Position numbers and translations under genes: made by a program
The notes under the pieces: generated by a model
What the model saw: the letters and a program-made list of their open reading frames with translations, nothing else
Told to the model about the DNA's origin: nothing
Databases searched by the model: none
Assembly (NCBI GenBank): GCA_037349315.1
Contig: JBAIAC010000051.1
Location: 24,898,001 to 24,962,000, forward strand
Direction: 5' to 3'
DNA: 64,000 bases
Source: Chelydra serpentina
Lineage: Eukaryota > Chordata > Testudines > Chelydridae
In this document: in pieces, positions 21,012 to 31,437 of the stretch
Layout: every line of letters starts with the position of its first letter
Numbering within the stretch: position 1 is the first letter of the stretch

Positions 21012-21143
21012 CTGGATGAAGCCGTGGCGGCCGCTCATCTGGATAAACTGTGCGTGAAGCTGACGAAACTGAGTGACAAGCAGGCCAAGTACCTGGGGCT
21101 GCCGAAAGAAGGGCCCTTCAAGCCAGACCACTACAGATACTGA
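21012..21143 (+). CDS. AHCY: Adenosylhomocysteinase terminal exon (residues 390-432, stop)
   Basis: The acceptor is TTGTTGTCTTTCAG. The exon reads 43 codons from [13 protein letters not shown] to FKPDHYRY and stops at TGA. The C-terminal Lys426 and Tyr430, which reach into the neighbouring subunit's NAD site in the tetramer, fall at the expected positions. From memory, the tail [17 protein letters not shown] resembles fish and amphibian AHCY more than the human form ([17 protein letters not shown]). The whole chain is therefore 432 residues long if the missing 5' part is of normal length. Confidence 0.97.
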   Translation: MDEAVAAAHLDKLCVKLTKLSDKQAKYLGLPKEGPFKPDHYRY

Positions 21144-21962
21144 GCAGCCGGCGCTACCCAAAGAACAATGTGCAGGGATAAAAATCTTCCAAAGCTCTCA
21201 CCCGTGTGCTGGGATTCTGAGAACAAGCCGTTCCCCTTCCCCCTCTCACCACACACCCACGATCTTAAACAGGCATGGAGACTCTCTAGTAAAGGCATCA
21301 TCCTCTCTCTCTTTGAACCAGCTGTTTAGCCAATGCATTAGTCGAGCAGATCCCATACACACCCGTATTGCCTTGTAATGTGTGGGGAGCTGGGTCGGGA
21401 GTTGTAAAACAGGGCTCCCGGTTCTTCAAATGCGCACCGCTAGTAGCGTGCAGTCTGGATATGGGAACAGGCTTAACCAATAATAGTGAGGGTTAAGCAC
21501 TGCCTTGTACCAGAGACAGTCCCCTGGTTCGGTGCAGTCGTTCATGAAAGCTGGATGGATGAGACGAGTGCCCTGGGGCATTCCACAGCATGCTGTGTCC
21601 ACTGAGGTTAGCGTGCGCTTATTGGTTTGCGTACCCTGGGAGCAGCCTCGCTACGCAATCAAAGATGTTAGTCCAGGAGTCGATTTCCTGGGTCTAGTCC
21701 AGCTGCCTCTATCCCTCTATATTCAGCCTTCCTCGTAATTCTAGAGGGGCGTGGGTGACTCATCAGCCTTTTCATTTGTGATGTGATTGGCTCCGAAAGG
21801 CTGTCGAAGGGGTGGGTGGAGGGGAGGATATTTGATTCTCTGAAACCACCAGCCGTGTGCTCCTGCCCTGACTTGGTTTTGTTAAGTGGTGAGGTCTCTG
21901 TAGCTTGTGCCTGTCATGGTGTCATAAAGCGCTTTTATTAAAAACCCACAACTGTGGTCTGA
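21144..21962 (+). other. AHCY: AHCY 3' untranslated region (probable extent)
   Basis: This is sequence from the stop codon to just past an ATTAAA hexamer. It shows no recognisable repeat, unlike the flanks. The end is inferred from the hexamer and the GT-rich stretch that follows; transcript data would be needed to fix it. Confidence 0.55.
21937..21942 (+). terminator. Candidate polyadenylation signal ATTAAA for AHCY
   Basis: ATTAAA lies about 800 bases after the stop and is followed within 20-30 bases by a GT-rich tract (TGTGGTCTG). A canonical AATAAA at 22550-22555 could be a second, distal signal. Confidence 0.5.
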
Positions 21963-22880
21963 TACCGTTCTGGTCCATGCGCCCCAGGAGGGAGAGGTCT
22001 CTGTTTCTGTGCCATGGCTGCGTCCATTTTGTCTGTTTGCACTGCCTCATGCAGCCCTCACAAACCACTTTCAATCCTGTCAGTGCGCGTCTGCAGGTTC
22101 TCTTGTTAGCTCTTCGTCATAACTAACAAACCATTCACAGTGCAGGCCACAGCATGAAGGCTGGGCCGGAGCTGCTGCTCCCTGCTGTAAATCCTTCAGC
22201 ACTGCTGCCCTTAACCCCATGCATCTGCCCAGAAGACGTATGAATCTGGAGAATAAGACCTACTCGTTAACTGTTGGCCAAGGCAAGCCTTTCTATAGAA
22301 CACTCACAGTTTGGCTCCGGGAGCTGACACGTTGTCCTGTTGTAGGAAAGGCTGTCTGCTCCTGCAGCTGGCTCTGCTGATTCACGGCAGGAAAGCCGCT
22401 TGCTGGAAGGGCAGCCTGAAATGAGAGGATAACATAACTTTTAATCTTCTCAGTATGAGTGCTTGGTGCGCCCAGTTCGCACTTCACTGTGACTGTCCCA
22501 CATTTATATTCCTACACTGTATATATAACACATTCCTTTCCTAAATACAAATAAACCATAACAAACCAAGCTCAAAGTGCTAGGGTTATCTACTCTGAAA
22601 ATCACTGACTCCTAGCTCACGAAGGTGCAGGAGAGAGAAACCTACATCAGCCCTACAGCACAGGGCCTTCCTAGGGAAAGGAATATCCACTAAACAGATG
22701 GTGAGGTTGGATTCCTATGCATAATCTCAGCTCCTCTGCTTAGGGGCCAAATGTGAAATGGAGCCTCAAAACCAAGATCCCCATGGGCAGGATTCATTTC
22801 TTGCATGAGGTCCTGCAACTTTGTGAATCTGCAAGTTACAGTAGCAGGAAACAAGACCAGCAGGTTTGTATGGAATGGAA
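21963..22880. other. Intergenic, no gene seen
   Basis: This is sequence just past the AHCY 3' end. I see an AATAAA at 22550 and nothing else I can name. In mammals ASIP lies tail to tail with AHCY; I looked for its cysteine-rich last exon on the minus strand and did not recognise it here. Confidence 0.5.
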
Positions 22881-22881
22881 T

Positions 22882-23150
22882 AGGGCTGGAGCACCCACAG
22901 AAAAAAATGAGTGGGTGCTTAGCACCCCCTGGCAGTTAGCTCCCTCCCTCCTTGCATCTCCCACCTGCCGGCGGCCCCACCAATCAACTCCTACTCCTCC
23001 CAGTGCCTCCCGCTGGCTGCAATCAGCTGATCCACAGCATGGAGGAGGCACTGGGCAGTGGGGGGGGGGAGGGAATGGGGATGAGGTGTGCTTTGGGGAG
23101 GGAGTGGAACTGGGGGGAAGAGGTGGGGCGTGGGCTTGCCTGTCCCTTAG
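22882..23150. repeat. GC-rich hAT-type repeat (GGAGCACCCACAGAAAA family)
   Basis: The left end GGCTGGAGCACCCACAGAAA, then GTGGGTGCTTAGCACCCCC and a GC-rich body, resembles the reverse complement of the MITE at 49159-49685. I cannot fix the right end or a target duplication. The open frames through the body are composition artefacts. Confidence 0.5.
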
Positions 23151-23700
23151 TTTAGGAGAGCTCATGAGATCACAGGCTGATCTTGGAGCTTGCCTTTGCC
23201 TCCCTGTGTATTCAAGGAACATAGAAGGGTGAAGGAGAAATCAGCTGTCTATTTTTTACATTATGTTTCTAGCCCTTTTTCCTGGGGGTCAGTGATATAT
23301 ATATATATATATTTTTTGGAAAGTGAGGGTAGTACAATGGTTTTCAGGCCTCTCGGTAAGAAATGCTGTGCCAGCCCCTGCTGAGAGCCAGGAAGAAAAC
23401 CTGCAGAGAGGAAATTGCACTGGAAAGGTGATGAAATAGGACATGCTTTGGTATTTATGCTTTGCTACATACAAGGACAGCGCCCAGGGCCCCTATTCTA
23501 AGCAATTCACTGCTTGAAATGACTGAGAGAAGGCAAAAGCACATTGAGCCAGGGAAGGAGGCAGGCTGGATCCATATTAAATTAATGAACATATCACTGG
23601 AAACTGATCAAAGCAGGAATGCCCGGATGTAGGTACCTCGGCTGGTGCTGATGCTTATGGCACTGATGTTGCCTCAGAAGGTGGCAAAGTCCTGATAGAG
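23151..23700. other. Intergenic with short (TA)n
   Basis: The stretch contains a TA run at about 23293-23311 and no recognisable gene or repeat family. Confidence 0.5.
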
Positions 23701-24560
23701 GTGTGCGATGGGGTACACCTGCCCTGCACTGGGCTGCAAGGGGTTAACCCCATACTATGGAGGGAGGAAGTCACGTCCCCTCTCCCCTGCTGGGCATGCT
23801 CCAACTGGAACTACAGTATAAAAGGGAGCAGCTTGGCCTGGCCTGGCCTGACTGGGGAGGAGAGAAGAGGTGTGTTGCAGGCTCCTGTCTGGAAGCTATT
23901 GGAATCCCAGACCTCAGAGGTCAGGCACACCGAGACCCAGGCAAATATCCAGCTGTCCACAGAAGCCCATGAGTCATCGGGAACTTTGCCTTCCAACTAC
24001 CCTGGAGAACCCAAGGACCTGTGAAAATACTACCTGGTTTTCCTCCTCCTGACTATGGAGGAGGAAAACCAGGTAGGAAATAGCCCAGGGAGACCAGATA
24101 TTGATCTGGTTGTGGTACCAGGAACAGAGTCCGCGTGTTTCAGAGAGATCCCCACTGACTCAGCGGCAGATACGATCGCTGCTGATAGGGTCCTGGGTTG
24201 GAAACCACTGGAGTAGGGAGGGCCTGGGGCCCCCTACCCCAGCTGTCAACCCACCGCTGAGTGGCGGCCCACTCCCCTTTGTTCACTAGGCCATACTGTC
24301 CAGCGTGTAAGGGCGGTCCTACCTGCCCTGAATCTTAGGACAGCCCCATAGGCTCTAGCCGTTGTACCATGCTGCCCTGGGCTATAGGGCCACCTTATAG
24401 ATGTAGGCCACTAGGTCGTGCTGCCTTGAATCTAAGGACAGTCCGTCTGACTCAGACCATTAGGCTATACCAGCCTGAGAGGAAGAGCGGTTAGCTGGAC
24501 TTGGCCACAGAGCCGTAACGCCCATAGGGGTGACAGGGTATACCTGCCCTACGACAAGGT
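23701..24560 (+). repeat. Unclassified repeat with TATA box and degenerate tandem part
   Basis: It begins near GATGGGGTACACCTGCCCTG and ends near GACAGGGTATACCTGCCCTA. A TATAAAAG box lies at about 23816 inside a plausible promoter-like stretch. From about 24280 to 24490, blocks of roughly 45-100 bases recur, each with CTG(A/C)CTC- or TAGG(C/A)-type words and AAGGACAG or TAGGACAG. An LTR or LTR-derived repeat is my best guess; no coding part is seen. Confidence 0.4.
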
Positions 24561-24930
24561 GACTGCTGTCCTCTTCTGCACCAGGGCTGCCTGTGCCCAG
24601 GACTGCACTTGGCATTCTTCTTTGAGTGATTGCTCATGTGTATTCCACAATAGGTGTGTGTGCTTGCCACGTGTACAGGTGCTGGACGTTTTTCCCCTAG
24701 CAGTACCCGTAGGGGAGCGCCCCTAGCGACCCCTGGAGTGGCGCCTTTATGGCGCAGTATAAGGGGCGCTGTGTGCTTCCCCCACTCTCAGTTCTTTTTT
24801 GCAGCCAGTGAAGGTGCTTCGGAACTGCTCTGCTCCAGCTTCGCTGTAGCTTGTCCCCAGAACTGCTTGTTTGTTCAGTGGGTGATACCTGTTGTTAATT
24901 AGTTTTTAGCTAGCATGCCCAGACCAGGGC

Positions 24931-26460
24931 ATGTCCTGCGCCCTGGGTTTTAAGTCGTGCGACACTTGTAGGCAACTTATGCCAGTGAGTGATCCGCACA
25001 TGGACTGTTTATGTTGTTTGGGGGAAACTCATCTCAGCGATTGCTGCAAGATTTGCAAGTCATTTAAGCCTCGGACCGAGAGAGACATTAGACTCCGGGC
25101 TATTCTGATGGAGTTGGCTTTGACCACGGCTCCGGGCATGGTGTCGGTGCACGGCAACTCCTCAGTGCCATCTACTAGTTGGCACCGCTCCCCGTCCATG
25201 AGGCACATCAAGAAGGCTAGGAAGAGGCCTTCTTCGCTGCGGAACCAGAGTAAACCTGGGGCAGAAGTTAGACCCATGTTGGGCAGTCCTTGATCCCCAC
25301 CAGCCTCTAGGCCTCCGCCTCAAGTCGAGCGGAGTAGCCCGGCCCATTCAGAGCAGGCTTCCCCGGATGTCCGGATGCCCTCCATGCCGGAGGCCCTGCA
25401 GGCGGCCCAGGATGTCATGTCCATGCTGGTACCAGGAGCAGTGCCAATGTCAGCTCTGCGCTGCAGAGGCCAGCCGTCGCTGGGATCTCCGCAGTCGCCC
25501 CCGACTCAGTCGAGGGAACGTTCCCAACGTCGTTCGCCGCTCAGTGACCGTTCCGTGCAAAGTGCACGTGGGTTGCTGTCGACTCCCACCAGGTTGTCTG
25601 GCTGGGTTCCGTCTGACTGAGACTCCCGGCACCGCCTTGAGCAGCGAACACCGACAGGACCGAGGCAGACGCCACCGAAGGTCCTCGTCTTGGAGGGGCT
25701 ATCGCAGCAGGTCATGGCATGAATGTCGACGCCGTTCCCGTTCGTCATCTCGCTCCAGGACCCTGCCACGGCGCCACTCCCGCAGCCCCGGGCGTCGATC
25801 GCTGGCGAGTCGCCGTCGCGAATCCGCCTGCTGGAGCCGGTCGCAGAGTAGCTGTTACCGACGGTACCAATCCTCCACGTTGAGGTCTTGGGGTCGGTAC
25901 CGCTCCTGGCACCACCGCTCCTGGCACCATCGCTTCTCCCGGTCCAGGGACAGTGGCAGGTCTTACGTCAGCCTGGCCTCCTTTCGTAGTCATCCATCTA
26001 TGGCCTGGCTGGCCTGACCCAATCAGACCGCTCCCCCGGTGCCACAGCAGGCGCAGTGGCACCGGGCCCCGTGGCCAGCGCAATGGTACCAGTGGGCACC
26101 GTGGCCCCCGACGTAGCCCCCAGTGGGGGCCCGCTCGGTGGCCAGAGCCTCAGAAGGGCCATCAGCCTCCCTCTCCCGGCCTCCGAGGAAAAAGTTGGTG
26201 GGACGTACATCCTCGACACCGTGCCCGGAGACTGACCAGGTGATAGATCTTCCTGTGCCGGTAGACACACAAAGTACTGTGGCAGCCTCCTCGCCCTCCC
26301 CTGATGAGGCGATTACGGCCCCTCCTCCCTCCCTCCCACAGGAGGTAATCTAGGGCCCACCAAGAGCTCTTAAAGAGGGTGGCATCAAGCCTCAACCTCC
26401 AGGCAGAGGAGGTGGAGGAGCCCTTGGACTCCCTGTTTAACATATTGCTGTCCCCAGTTC
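24931..26460 (+). pseudogene. DIRS gag-like ORF1, frameshifted
   Basis: The first frame (24931-25293) carries a Cys/His cluster: CDTCRQLMPVSDPHMDCLCC, then LGETHLSDCCKICK. The next parts lie in other frames: MPSMPEALQAAQDVMSMLVPG (25375 on), then an arginine/serine-rich stretch (about 25640-25970), and a C-terminal QELLKRVASSLNLQAEEVEE-like piece near 26365-26440. This order matches my memory of vertebrate DIRS ORF1. At least two frameshifts break it. The Arg/Ser-rich part resembles RNA-binding RS domains in composition only. Confidence 0.7.
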
Positions 26461-26479
26461 TGCTTCGGGGGGGCTGGGA

Positions 26480-26880
26480 TGGGGCGCTGTCTCCGATGCC
26501 TTCCTCCTGTCCTGGTCGGGCTGGTTCCGCTATGCCTTTCCCCTGTTCCCGCTGATAGGCAAGGTCCTGGAAAAGATAATGATGGACAGGGCCTGGGTTC
26601 TGCAGATTGCCCCGGTGTGGCCCAGGTAGCATTGTTATGGGACCCTCACAGGCCTGGCGGTCGCCCCGCCGTGGCCAATGTCGTTCCGCCTGGACCTACT
26701 CTCCCAGGACCGGGGTCGCCTCCTCCACCCCAACCTAGCAGCTCTCCACCTCACGGCGTGGCTGCTCAATGGTTAGCTCGGGAGGAAAGGACGTGCTCGG
26801 AAGGGGTTCAGCGCGTCCTCTTGGAAAGCAGGCAACCCTCCACGCGCCGAGCCTACTTCGCAAAGTAGTCTGTTTTCCAG
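26480..26880 (+). pseudogene. Remnant of DIRS ORF between RNase H and recombinase
   Basis: One frame near 26680-26770 reads RLDLLSQDRGRLLHPNLAAL, a linker I associate with the region just before DIRS recombinases. It is followed by ESRQPSTRRAYFAK in another frame, the recombinase N-terminus. No reverse transcriptase motif (for example a YADD-like box) is found anywhere in the element. Confidence 0.55.
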
Positions 26881-26908
26881 ATGGGCGGATGAGCGGGGTG
26901 TTTCCCCT

Positions 26909-27808
26909 GTGGCTGCCCCGATCCAGCTAATTTTGGACTATCTCCTTCACCTTAGAGCCCAGGTCCTGGCGCCCTCATCCATCAAGGTGTACCTGGCGGC
27001 CATATCGGCCTTCCACCCACCAGTGAAGGGCCACATGGTATTCTCCCATGCTATGACTGGCCAATTCTTTAAGGGATTGGATCGTCTCTTCCCGTACGTT
27101 CGGCCCCCAGTCCCGCAGTGGGACCTGAACCTGGTGCTGGCCCAGCTGACGGGCCCCCCATTTGAGCCGTTAGCTACATGCTCCAGGTCGCACCTGTCAT
27201 GGAAGGTAGCCTTCCTGGTAGCGATCACGTCGGCTAGTCGGGTCTCAGAACTCAAGGCCCTGACCTCTGTGCTGCCATACATGGTGTTCCATAAGGATAA
27301 GGTCCAGCTCTGCCCACACCCCTCGTTCCTCCCAAAGGTGGTCTCCGCCTACCTCTTGGGTCAGGACATTTTCCTGCCGGTCCTCTGCCCCAAGCCCCAT
27401 GCGTCCAGTGAGGAGCGCCGTCTCCACTCACTTGATGTCAAGCGGACTCTGGCTTTTTACCTGGAGCAGACTAAGCCGTTCAGGAAATCCTTGCAGCTGT
27501 TCATTACCTCGGCCGAACGCATGAAAGGTTGACCGAATTCCACTCAGCGGCTCTCCAACTGGATCACCTCGTGCATCCGTACCTGTTATGACCTGGCGGG
27601 AATCCCCCCGCCGCCAATTGTGAGGGCACACTCGACTAGGGCGCAGGCCTCGTCGGCTGCCTCTTTGGCCCATGTCCCCATTCAGGACATTTGTAGGGCT
27701 GCCACATGGTCTTCAGTTCACACTTCTGCCTCACATTATGCGATCGTCTCCCAGACCAGGGTGGATGCTGGGTTCAGCAGGGCTGTGCTCCGTCCCAAGA
27801 GTTTATGA
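26909..27808 (+). pseudogene. DIRS tyrosine recombinase, one frameshift
   Basis: The first frame (26909-27532, 207 codons) spans the core-binding helices (SSIKVYLAAISAFH) and the start of the catalytic domain, with the first catalytic Arg in ITSASRVSELKAL. It stops after ERMKG. The rest continues in the frame of 27620-27808, with the HSTR box (His and second Arg) and SHYAIVSQ, whose Tyr is the likely nucleophile. All four signature residues can be seen but not in a single frame. This is the best preserved of three recombinase copies in the window. Confidence 0.8.
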
Positions 27809-28456
27809 ATTCCTATCCACCTCCAACAGATATAGCTTGGAATCACCTCTTGTGGAATACACATGAGCAATCGCTCCAAGAAGAAAAGACCGTTACCTTT
27901 TCCGTAACTGGTGTTCTTCGAGATGTGTTGCTCATGTCTATTCCACATGCCACCCTCCTTCCCCTCTGTCGGAGTTGTCTGGCAAGAAGGAACTGAGGGT
28001 GGGGGGAGCGCGCAGCGCCCCTTATACTGTGCCATGGAGGCACCACTCCAGGGTTCGCTAGGGGTGCTCCCCTGCGGGTACTGCTAGGGGAAAAACATTC
28101 GGCACCGGTGCACATGGTGAGCACACACACCTATTGTGGAATAGACATGAGCAATACCTCTCAAAGAACACCAGTTACGGAAAAGGTAACTATCTTCCTA
28201 ACCGTTCTGTGGTGGTTCATTGCTAGTCAATGCAGCCTTACTGAGCAGAAAGGCAGAGTCTGTGCCTCTGCATGTGGAGAGAGCAATCTGCCCCCCTCTT
28301 CCCACTCTCCCTTCTCCCACCTCTAGGGCCAATAACTGGAATCTTTTGAAGCCTTAGTAAACCAAGCATCAGGTGGGAAATATCTGGACATGGGAAGGGA
28401 ACCTCTGGTTTGAATCCAGAGCAGATTGGCACAGTACTGTATGCTTCTGAGGTAGG

Positions 28457-28587
28457 CATTAGGTGCTAGAACTAGGGGTGCTGGCTTGAAGTGGTTTCCA
28501 TTATATACAGGATTTACAGTTTGGTTCAATGGCTCTCAACACACACATACACCCCCTCCCACTACACAAATTGTCCCAACACACCTG
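28457..28587. mobile_element. hAT-type MITE (GGTGCTGGAAC family), 131 bp
   Basis: It shares CTTGAAGTGGTTTCCATTAT and TTGGTTCAATGGCTCTCA with the copy at 2008-2144. Perfect 8-bp flanks GAGGTAGG occur at 28449-28456 and 28588-28595. Confidence 0.85.
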
Positions 28588-28595
28588 GAGGTAGG

Positions 28596-29430
28596 AGTCA
28601 CTTCCACACCCTAAACTGCATGGAGATTAGAATCAGGGGCCCTATGCAAGCCCCTCACAGTCCCTAGTGCAGGGGCTGGGCCCAGGGCAAGCACTCTAGT
28701 GCTGCCATGCTCCTGGTGGGCTGCTGTAACTTAGGCAGCCCCAGAAGCTGCTCCGAGTTATGCTAGCACAGCACTATTTCAGCCCCTGGCACATCCCAGA
28801 ACTGGGAAGATGCAAAGGTGGCCATCCTCCCTTCTTGCAGGCTGCCTCCAGGAGACTTACAGCACAGAGCCCTTGCCCTGCAGCCCAACTTCTCCCTTGC
28901 AGGAGAGATGGAGCCTGAGCAGTACAGGGTGAGGAAAGACCTTTCACGCTAGAACTACTCCATTACATCAACCACAGAGGGCTCGGAGAATCATGGGGTT
29001 TGGCAGCTGGGATGTTTTGAGCCCATTGGGGAAAGTCTCTCAAATGTAACTGAATCATGGAAGAAACAGGTGGTCTTGTTGTTGTTAAATCATTAACCAA
29101 TGCTTTGGCATGGCCTCCTTGCCCGGGTTTGAATATGGAGGTCGGAGAACCGCTAAGCACCCCCCAGGGAATGGATGTCAACACTTGCTGTGAAGTGCCA
29201 TATCTGAGCTTTCCCATGGAACAGCCTCTCAAACTTCCAGGGACAGGAAAGTTTGAATGATCCCTTCTGAAATCCTACGCCCCTTCTGGGAACCCCCAAC
29301 GTCAGCATAAAAAACAATACTACTACTACTCAAACAGGCCGCTTTGTGTTAATGATGCAGCTATTTGAGAACAAAGTGCCATGGCTTTGTGGTTTACTTA
29401 ATGTTAGGGTGTTAATTGCCTGTTTCAAAT
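28596..29430. other. Intergenic, no gene seen
   Basis: I recognise no repeat family, RNA gene or coding signal in this stretch. Confidence 0.5.
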
Positions 29431-29590
29431 TAGCGAGACAAGGTGGTTGAGGTAATATCTTTTATTGAACCAGCTTCTGTTAGTGAAATAAACAAGCTTT
29501 TGAGCTACACAAAAGTTGGTCCAATAGAAGATATTTAGATACTTTATCACCTTGTCTCTAATGTCCTGGGACCAACACAGCAAACAAAAC
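29431..29590 (-). mobile_element. Penelope-like element tail, inverted arrangement
   Basis: The left half (GAGACAAGGTGGTTGAGGTA with ATCTTTTATTG and ACCAGCTTCTGTT) reappears inverted in the right half, from TTGGTCCAATAGAAGATATT to CACCTTGTCTC. The right end reads CTGGGACCAACACAGC, like the remembered 3' tails of sauropsid Penelope-like elements. A GCTCAAAAGCTTG word on the minus strand corresponds to the GCTCGAAAGC of their hammerhead-like motif, mutated. Confidence 0.5.
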
Positions 29591-29733
29591 TATTATGAGA
29601 CTTTGTTTACTGCTGTGTGGTTTTTTTGTAGGGTGTTTTCAAAGCTTTTTTTCTTTGTCTTCTACCAATCATGTTTAGCTTCCAAAAATTTTAATTTGTT
29701 TTTGGAACACCCTCCAAACTAAACCTTCTAGGC

Positions 29734-30428
29734 CAGAGGTGGGCAAACTACGGCCTGCGGGGCCACATCTGGCCCGTGGGCCCGTCCTGCCCGGCCCCAA
29801 CATAGACTAGCCCCCCCACTCCTCCCCTCCCCCACAGCCTCAGCGCACCGCGCCGCCAGCGCTCTGGCCCATCGCTCCTGGGCTGCAGTGGTGTGGCTGA
29901 CTCCAGCGGGGCCTGAGCTCCTGCCGCTCTGAGTGGCATGGTAAGGGGGGCGGGGCTGCGAGCTCCCACGGCTGCGTGGTTGCCAGACACACTGCTCTGA
30001 GCGGCATGGTAAGGGGGCTGATGCTAGGGGGTTGGATAAGGGGCAGGGGGTCCCGAGGAGCAGTTAGGGGGCAGGCAGCAGGGGACGGTTGGATGGGGTG
30101 GAGGTTCTAGGGTCTGTCAGAGGGTGGAGGTGTGGATAGAGATCGGGGCAGTCAGGGGACAAGGAGCAGGGGGGTATTATATAGGGGGTGGGGTCTTGGG
30201 GGAGTTAGGGGTGGGAGGGTGTCTCTGGGACGCTCAGGGGACAAGGAGCAGGGGGGGTTGGATGGGTTGGAGATTCTGAGGGGGGCAGTCAGGGGGTGGG
30301 AAGTGGGTGGGGGTCAGATGTGGGGCAGGGCCAGGCTGTTTGGGGAGGCACAGCCTTCCCTACCTGGCCCTCCATACAATTTTGCAACCCCGATGTGGCC
30401 CTCGGGCCAAAAAATCTGCCCACCCCTG
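29734..30428. mobile_element. hAT-type MITE with G-rich tandem interior, 695 bp
   Basis: The termini CAGAGGTGGGCAAACTACGG and GCCAAAAAATCTGCCCACCC CTG are inverted repeats. The flanks TTCTAGGC (29726-29733) and TTCTAGTC (30429-30436) agree at 7 of 8 bases. From about 30000 to 30340 the interior is G-rich and repeats the unit CAGGGGACAAGGAGCAGGGG at least twice. No gene is present. Confidence 0.85.
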
Positions 30429-30436
30429 TTCTAGTC

Positions 30437-31014
30437 CTGAATAACTTACAGAGAGTGTCAACATAATCATTCGCTTTACTGTTACTGGGATTTCAAGCCA
30501 ATGTGAGAAATCCCACCAGAAGTCTGTTCGTAGGCAGCACCCTGTCCAGAGCGGTTCGGAGAAGCATTCCAAAGGGTTGAGGTTTTCCCCATCCCTAGTG
30601 AAAATGGCTGGAGGGTTTTTGTGTGGATTTACTGGTGGGGGTCGATAACCAGAATCTTTACACTGGCCTGCAGTGGATTCAGTTTGTTGCTACTTTATTT
30701 ACTACTTGCTGTAGAGCTGTCAGACAGTTTTCACAATTCTCCCAGGAAAGTGGGTGGGTCCGGAAATCACACCCATGGCTGTCTCCTGAGACCATGCCAC
30801 AGAGGGTCTGCAACACAGGTGTTTTGTTTTGTTTTTACTTGTGGGGGTTAGACAACCCCTGGGTCCCTTTGGAGACTTGCTTATGCTTCTCTACGCTGGC
30901 TGTTCTCAATCTAGGTCTCCTCATAGGCCTGATCAGGAGCATGAGCCAGTCAAGGTGGCCTTGTGAGACTAGGACCTTCAGACCCCAGACCAGCCAGAGA
31001 GGATATCTAGGCCA
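30437..31014. other. Intergenic, no gene seen
   Basis: Nothing recognisable beyond ordinary sequence. Confidence 0.45.
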
Positions 31015-31240
31015 GAAATCTGACTTCCAGTGCTTAGTCATTGGCTGTTTGGTAGCATCGCTCCAGAAGCCCTTAAGGTAAGAAAGAGACCATCTTGTTA
31101 AAGAGCAAATTTTAGAAATCAGGCAAACGTGGAAGGGAAACAGATTCCTGCCCCACCCCCGTAAGAAGTACACAATTCATTTTAGCTCAGATGGTGCTTG
31201 GATGCCGACAAAGAAAGCGCTATCTCAGCAGCAGTTCACA
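31015..31240 (+). repeat. Unclassified dispersed repeat, copy 1 of 3
   Basis: It shares TGCTTAGTCATTGGCTGTTT, AAAGAGACCATCTTGTT and further words in the same order with 46110-46500, and its end aligns with the start of 39195-39370. It is the most diverged copy. Confidence 0.5.
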
Positions 31241-31437
31241 CTTGACAGTTTCAAGCCCCTCTCTGTGTTGACTGCAGCGATCACTGTGTTTTTCTTACCC
31301 CATCATAGCAAGGGTTTAGCTTTTAAACAGATTGAAAAAATTTATTCCAGAGATTTAGTACCAAATGACCAGAAGGTGTGATGAGTCTTGTAAAAATAAA
31401 TACAATGCAAATAATAAAATAAAAAACCCATAAAATC

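Larger units (their letters stand above)
24615..28165 (+). mobile_element. DIRS-type retroelement with inverted terminal repeats, reverse transcriptase deleted
   Basis: The left end (about 24615-24800) and right end (about 27985-28165) are inverted copies of each other, including GATTGCTCATGTGTATTCCACA against TGTGGAATAGACATGAGC, and the block from the CCCTAGCAGTACCC-type words to AGTATAAGGGGCGC. Such ends, together with gag and a tyrosine recombinase, are diagnostic of DIRS-1-like elements. Another partial copy of the terminal words at about 27850-27945 may be the internal complementary region. Between gag and recombinase only a few hundred bases remain, so the reverse transcriptase/RNase H region (over 1.5 kb in a full element) is missing. 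Confidence 0.85.

Noticed and set aside
22753..23232. 159-codon open frame after AHCY
   Set aside because: It crosses into the GC-rich hAT-type repeat and shows no domain; the minus strand is equally open.
25367..26017. Arg/Ser-rich 216-codon frame as a host splicing factor
   Set aside because: It lies inside the DIRS element in the position of the gag middle region, has no RNA-recognition motif and is not linked to any exon structure.
26909..27532. Tyrosine recombinase read as a phage or plasmid integrase, suggesting bacterial contamination
   Set aside because: It sits between DIRS inverted ends with a DIRS gag, and sister copies occur inside an intron of a vertebrate gene.
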